DNA of 64,000 nt from Lutraria lutraria. Lineage: Eukaryota > Mollusca > Bivalvia > Venerida > Mactridae. The translations under genes and the position numbers were made by a program. A model generated the notes under the pieces. It made no database searches. It saw only the letters and a list, made by a program, of their open reading frames with translations, and was not told where the DNA came from. This document shows, piece after piece, positions 58,409 to 64,000 of this stretch (the first letter of the stretch is position 1; each line of letters begins with the position of its first letter). Location: assembly GCA_964023205.1 (NCBI GenBank), contig OZ026844.1:15114790-15178789 (forward strand). The letters run 5' to 3'.

Positions 58409-61400
58409 GGTTCCCGAAGGTGCTGTTAGTATCGAGGTTCCCGAAGGTGTTGTTATGGTATCGTGGTTTTCGAAGGTGTTGTTATTGTATCGTGGTTCCA
58501 GAAGGTGCTGTTAGTATCGAGGTTCCAGAAGGTGGTGTTAGTATCGAGGTTCCCAAAGGTGTTGTTATGGTATCGTGGTTTTCGAAGGTGCTGTTATTGT
58601 ATCGTGGTTCCAGAAGGTGCTGTTAGTTTCGTGGTTCCAGAAGGTGCTGTTAGTATCGAGGTTCCAGAAGGTGGTGTTAGTATCGTGGTTCCCGAAGGTG
58701 CTGTTAGCATCGTGGTTCCAGAAGGTGGTGTTAGTATCGTGGTTCCCGAAGGTGTTGTTATGGTATCGTGGTTCCAGAAGGTGCTGTTAGTATCGAGGTT
58801 CCCGAAGGTGGTGTTAGTATCGAGGTTCCAGAAGGTGGTGTTAGTATCGAGGTTCCAGAAGGTGGTGTTAGTATCGTGGTTCCAGAAGGAGGTGTTAGTA
58901 TCGAGGTTCCCGAAGGTGGTGTTAGTATCGAGGTTCCAGAAGGTGGTGTTAGTATCGAGGTTCCCGAAGGTGGTGTTAGCATCGTGGTTCCAGAAGGTGG
59001 TGTTAGTATCGAGGTTCCCGAAGGTGGTGTTAGCATCGTGGTTCCAGAAGGTGCTGTTAGTATCGTGGTTCAAGAAGGTGGTGTTAGTATCGTGGTTCCC
59101 GAAGGTGGTGTTAGTATCGAGGTTCCAGAAGGTGGTGTTAGTATCGAGGTTCCCGAAGGTGGTGTTAGCATCGTGGTTCCAGAAGGTGGTGTTAGTATCG
59201 AGGTTCCCGAAGGTGGTGTTAGCATCGTGGTTCCAGAAGGTGGTGTTAGTATCGAGGTTCCCGAAGGTGGTGTTAGCATCGTGGTTCCAGAAGGTGGTGT
59301 TAGTATCGAGGTTCCCGAAGGTGGTGTTAGCATCGTGGTTCCAGAAGGTGGTGTTAGTATCGAGGTTCCCGAAGGTGGTGCTAGCATCGTGGTTCCAGAA
59401 GGTGGTGTTAGTATCGAGGTTCCCGAAGGTGGTGTTAGTATCGTGGTTCCAGAAGGTGGTGTTAGTATAGTGTTTCCCGAAGGTGCTGTTAGTATCGTGG
59501 TTCCAGAAGGTGCTGTTAGTATCGTGGTTCCAGAAGGTGGTGTTAGTATCGTGGTTCCAGAAGGTGGTGTTAGTATCGTGGTTCCAGAAGGTGGTGTTAG
59601 TATCGTGGTTCCAGAAGGTGGTGTTAGTATCGTGGTTCCAGAAGGTGCTGTTAGTATCGTGGTTCCAGAAGGTGGTGTTAGTATCGAGGTTCCAGAAGGT
59701 GGTGTTAGTATCGTGGTTCCCGAAGGTGCTGTTAGTATCGTGGTTCCATAAGGTGCTGTTAGTATCGTGGTTCCAGAAGGTGGTGTTAGTATTGAGGTTC
59801 CAGAAGGTGGTGTTAGTATCGAGGTTCCCGAAGGTGGTGTTAGCATCGTGGTTCCAGAAGGTGGTGTTAGTATCGAGGTTCCCGAAGGTGGTGTTAGCAT
59901 CGTGGTTCCAGAAGGTCGTGTTAGCATCGTGGTTGCAGAAGGTGGTGTTAGTATCGAGGTTCCCGAAGGTGGTGTTAGCATCGTGGTTCCAGAAGGTGTT
60001 GTTATGGTATCGTGGTTCCAGAAGGTGCTGTTAGTATCGTGGTTCCAGAAGGTGGTGTTAGTATCGTGGTTCCAGAAGGTGGTGTTAGTATCGTGGTTCC
60101 CGAAGGTGGTGTTAGTATCGAGGTTCCCGAAGGTGGTGTTAGTATCGTGGTTCCCGAAGGTGCTGTTAGTATCCTGGTTCCAGAAGGTGCTGTGAGTATC
60201 GTGGTTCCAGAAGGTGGTGTTAGTATCGTGGTTCCAGAAGGTGGTGTTAGTATCGAGGTTCCAGAAGGTGGTGTTAGTATCGAGGTTCCCGAAGGTGGTG
60301 TTAGCATCGTGGTTCCAGAAGGTGGTGTTAGTATCGAGGTTCCCGAAGGTGGTGCTAGCATCGTGGTTCCAGAAGGTGCTGTTAGTATCGAGGTTCCCGA
60401 AGGTGGTGCTAGCATCGTGGTTCCAGAAGGTGGTGTTAGTATCGAGGTTCCCGAAGGTGCTGTTAGTATCGTGGTTCCAGAAGGTGCTGTTAGTATCGAG
60501 GTTCCAGAAGGTGGTGTTATTGTATCGTGGTTCCAGAAGGTGCTGTTAGTATCGTGGTTCCAGAAGGTGCTGTAAGTATCGTGGTTCCAGAAGGTGCTGT
60601 TAGTATCGTGGTTCCAGAAGGTGCTGTTAGTATCGTGGTTCCAGAAGGTGCTGTTAGTATCGTGTTTCCCGAAGGTGCTGTTAGTATCGTGGTTCCAGAA
60701 GGTGCTGTTAGTATCGTGGTTCCAGAAGGTGCTGTTAGTATCGTGGTTCCAGAAGATGCTGTTAGTATCGTGGTTCCCGAAGGTGGTGTTAGTATCGAGG
60801 TTCCAGAAGGTGGTGTTAGTATCGTGGTTCCCGAAGGTGGTGTTAGTATCGAGGTTCCAGAAGGTGGTGTTAGTATCGTGTTTCCCGAAGGTGCTGTTAG
60901 TATCGTGGTTCCCGAAGGTGCTGTTAGTATCGTGGTTCCAGAAGGTGCTGTTAGTATCGTGGTTCCCGAAGGTGCGGTTAGTATCGTGGTTCCAGAAGGT
61001 GTTGTTAGTATCGTGGTTTCCGAAGGTGGTGTTAGTATCGAGGTTCCAGAAGGTGGTGTTAGTATCGTGGTTCCCGAAGGTTCTGTTAGTATCGTGGTTC
61101 CCGAAGGTGCGGTTAGTATCGTGGTTCCAGAAGGTGTTGTTAGTATCGTGGTTTCCGAAGGTGGTGTTAGTATCGAGGTTCCAGAAGGTGGTGTTAGTAT
61201 CGTGGTTCCCGAAGGTTCTGTTAGTATCGTGGTTCCAGAAGGTGCTGTTAGTACCGTGGTTCCAGAAGGTGGTGTTAGTATCGAGGTTCCAGAAGGTGGT
61301 GTTAGTATCGAGGTTCCCGAAGGTGGTGTTAGCATCGTGGTTCCAGAAGGTGGTGTTAGTATCGAGGTTCCCGAAGGTGATGTTATGGTATCGTGGTTCC

Positions 61401-64000
61401 AGAAGGTGGTGTTAGTTTCGTGGTTCCAGAAGGTGCTGTTAGTATCGTGGTTCCAGAAGGTGCTGTTAGTATCGTGGTTCCCGAAGGTGTTGTTATTGTA
61501 TCGTGGTTCCAGAAGGTGGTGTTAGTATCGTGGTTCCAGAAGGTGGTGTTAGTATCGTGGTTCCAGAAGGTGGTGTTAGTATCGTGGTTCCCGAAGGTGG
61601 TGTTATTGTATCGTGGTTCCAGAAGGTGGTGTTAGTATCGTGGTTCCCGAAGGTGCTGTTATTGTATCGTGGTTCCAGAAGGTGGTGTTAGTATCGTGGT
61701 TCACGAAGGTGTTGTTATAGTATCGTGGTTCCAGAAGGTGGTGTTAGTATCGTGGTTACAGAAGGTGGTGTTAGTATCATGGTTCCCGAAGGTGCTGTTA
61801 GTATCGTGGTTCCCGAAGGTGGTGTTAGTATCGTGGTTCCAGAAGGTGGTGTTAGTATCGTGGTTCACGAAGGTGTTGTTATAGTATCGTGGTTCCAGAA
61901 GGTGCTGTTAGTATCGTGGTTCCAGAAGGTGCTGTTAGTATCGTGGTTCACGAAGGTGTTGTTATAGTATCGTGGTTCCAGGAGGTGCTGTTAGCATCGT
62001 GGTTCCAGAAGGTAGTGTTAGTATCGTGGTTCCAGAAGGTGCTGTTAGTATCGTGGTTCCAGAAGGTGGTGTTAGTATCGTGGTTCCAGAAGGTGGTGTT
62101 AGTATCGTGGTTCCCGAAGGTGGTGTTAGTATCGAGGTTCCCGAAGGTGGTGTTAGTATCGTGGTTCCCGAAGGTGCTGTTAGTATCCTGGTTCCAGAAG
62201 GTGCTGTGAGTATCGTGGTTCCAGAAGGTGGTGTTAGTATCGTGGTTCCAGAAGGTGGTGTTAGTATCGTGGTTCCAGAAGGTGGTGTTAGTATCGTGGT
62301 TCCCGAATGTGGTGTTATTGTATCGTGGTTCCAGAAGGTGGTGTTAGTATCGTGGTTCCCGAAGGTGCTGTTATTGTATCGTGGTTCCAGAAGGTGGTGT
62401 TAGTATCATGGTTCACGAAGGTGTTGTTATAGTATCGTGGTTCCAGAAGGTGGTGTTAGTATCGTGGTTACAGAAGGTGGTGTTAGTATCATGGTTCCCG
62501 AAGGTGCTGTTAGTATCGTGGTTCCCGAAGGTGGTGTTAGTATCGTCGTTCCAGAAGGTGGTGTTAGTATCGTGGTTCACGAAGGTGTTGTTATAGTATC
62601 GTGGTTCCAGAAGGTGCTGTTAGTATCGTGGTTCCAGAAGGTGCTGTTAGTATCGTGGTTCACGAAGGTGTTGTTATAGTATCGTGGTTCCAGGAGGTGC
62701 TGTTAGCATCGTGGTTCCAGAAGGTAGTGTTAGTATCGTGGTTCCAGAAGGTGGTGTTAGTATCATGGTTCCCGAAGGTGCTGTTAGTATCGTGGTTCCA
62801 GAAGGTGCTGTTAGTATCGTGGTTCCCGAAGGTGTTGTTCTAGTATCGTGGTTCCAGAAGGTGCTGTTAGTATCGTGGTTCCAGAAGGTGTTGTTAGTAT
62901 CGTGGTTCCCGAAGGTGTTGTTATAGTATCGTGGTTCCCGAAGGTGTTGTTATAGTATCGTGGTTCCAGAAGGTGCTGTTAGTATCGTGGTTTCAGAAGG
63001 TGCTGTTATAGTATCGTGGTTCCAGAAGGTGCTGTTAGTATCGTGGTTCCAGAAGGTGCTGTTAGTATCGTGGTTCCAGAAGGTGCTGTTAGTATCGTGG
63101 TTCCCGAATGTGTTGTTATAGTTTCGTGGTTCCCGAAGGTGTTGTTATAGTATCGTGGTTCCAGAAGGTTCTGTTAGTATCATGGTTCCAGAAGGTGCTG
63201 TTAGTATCGTGGTTCCAGAAGGTGCTGTTAGTATCGTGGTTCCCGAAGGTGCTGTTAATATCGTGGTTCACGAAGGTGTTGCTATAGTATCGTGTTTCCC
63301 GAAGGTGTTGTTATAGTATCGTGGTTCCCGAAGGTGTTGTTATAGTATCGTGGTTCCCGAAGGTGCTGTTAATATCGTGGTTCCCGAAGGAGCTGTTAGT
63401 ATCGTGGTTCCCGAAGGTGCTGTTAGTATCGTGGTTCCCGAAGGTGCTGTTAATATCGTGGTTCCCGAAGGTGCTGTTGGTTTCGTGTTTCCCGAAGGTG
63501 CTGTTAGTATCGTGTTTCCCGAAGGTGCTGTTAGTATCGTGGTTCCAGAAGGTGCTGTTAGTATCGTGGTTCCCTAAGTGCTGTTAGTATCGTGGTTCCA
63601 GAAGGTGGTGTAAGTATCGTGGTTCCAGAAGGTGCTGTTAGTATCGTGGTTCCTGAAGGTGCTGTTAGTATCGTGGTTCCAGAAGGTGGTGTTAGTATCG
63701 TGGTTCCAGACGGTGGTGTTAGTATCGTGGTTCCCGAAGGTGCTGTTAGTATCGAGGTTCCAGAAGGTGGTGTTAGTATCGTGGTTCCCGAAGGTGCTGT
63801 TAGTATCGTGGTTCCATAAGGTGCTGTTAGTATCGTGGTTCCAGAAGGTGGTGTTAGTATTGAGGTTCCAGAAGGTGGTGTTAGTATCGAGGTTCCCGAA
63901 GGTGGTGTTAGCATCGTGGTTCCAGAAGGTGGTGTTAGTACCGAGGTTCCCGAAGGTGGTGTTAGCATCGTGGTTCCAGAAGGTCGTGTTAGCATCGTGG
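58409..64000. repeat. 27-bp satellite array, ~207 units, running off the window
   Basis: The unit is GGTGCTGTTAGTATCGTGGT followed by TCCAGAA. Variable positions are mainly GGTG(C/G/T)TG, TAGTATC/TAGCATC, ATCG(T/A)GG and TTC(CA/CC/AC)GAA. Units of 28 or 29 bp (GTTATTGTATCG, GTTATGGTATCG, GTTATAGTATCG) interrupt the register. As 27 is divisible by three, both strands carry long open frames (VPEGGVSIV-type and its shadows); frame shifts from the longer units show there is no coding constraint. Dimers of 54 bp dominate 58,960-59,420. Larger copies recur at offsets of about 712, 2,014 and 4,068 bp. The true end lies beyond 64,000. Confidence 0.96.

Noticed and set aside
58420..64000. Many frames of 60-335 codons on both strands (VPEGGVSIV-like, LTPPSGTSI-like)
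   Set aside because: Unit length 27 is a multiple of three. Units of 28-29 bp shift the frame repeatedly, and several frames on both strands are open at the same time.
1..64000. Integrated virus or retroelement with coding capacity
   Set aside because: No reverse transcriptase, integrase, capsid or transposase motif was seen in any frame; the mobile elements here are all non-autonomous.

Overview
The window is eukaryotic, intron-rich, AT-rich animal DNA, most likely from a bivalve or related mollusc. This is inferred from the two genes recognised, both animal families, and from dispersed repeats that I associate with bivalve genomes: tRNA-derived SINEs with A/B boxes, and an element with hairpin ends and internal 'GGTCAAAAACTAGGTCAC' motifs. 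No species is claimed. A 200-base run of N (27,942-28,141) shows it is a draft scaffold.

Two protein genes can be supported. On the + strand, 15,750-29,008 holds three exons of a ribitol-5-phosphate xylosyltransferase 1 (RXYLT1/TMEM5) gene, which acts in the Golgi on the matriglycan-bearing glycan of dystroglycan. The N-terminal exon(s) are not found. One central exon is absent and probably lies in the N gap. Two of the visible exons each carry what looks like a one-base loss. On the - strand, 40,985-42,157 is an intronless seven-transmembrane receptor of the SREB family (GPR27/GPR85/GPR173) with unusual core motifs. The two genes have no evident functional link.

The rest is repeat-rich. 1-15,749: several short terminal-inverted-repeat elements (MITEs), foldback elements, SINEs and a 65-bp tandem array. 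15,850-27,118: one 11.3-kb RXYLT1 intron with a SINE flanked by an 11-bp target duplication and a 4.2-kb array of a 54-bp satellite. 29,009-34,212: 3' flank with MITEs and a hairpin-ended dispersed repeat. 34,213-37,650: 40-bp satellite. 38,641-40,188: 17-bp satellite just downstream of the receptor. 45,250-51,449: a tandem segmental duplication (2.5 kb and 3.7 kb copies) running into a 57-60-bp array to 52,362. 52,363-58,400: mostly unrecognised, with SINE and MITE copies. 58,409-64,000: a 27-bp satellite that continues past the window edge.

Many long open frames in this window come from satellite units whose length is a multiple of three (54 and 27 bp), and are not genes. I did not find a convincing new multi-gene system. 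The observations most worth checking are the damaged RXYLT1 frame, the compensated palindrome inside the 54-bp satellite, the TTCnnGAA dyad in every 27-bp unit, the altered receptor motifs, and array expansion next to the segmental duplication.
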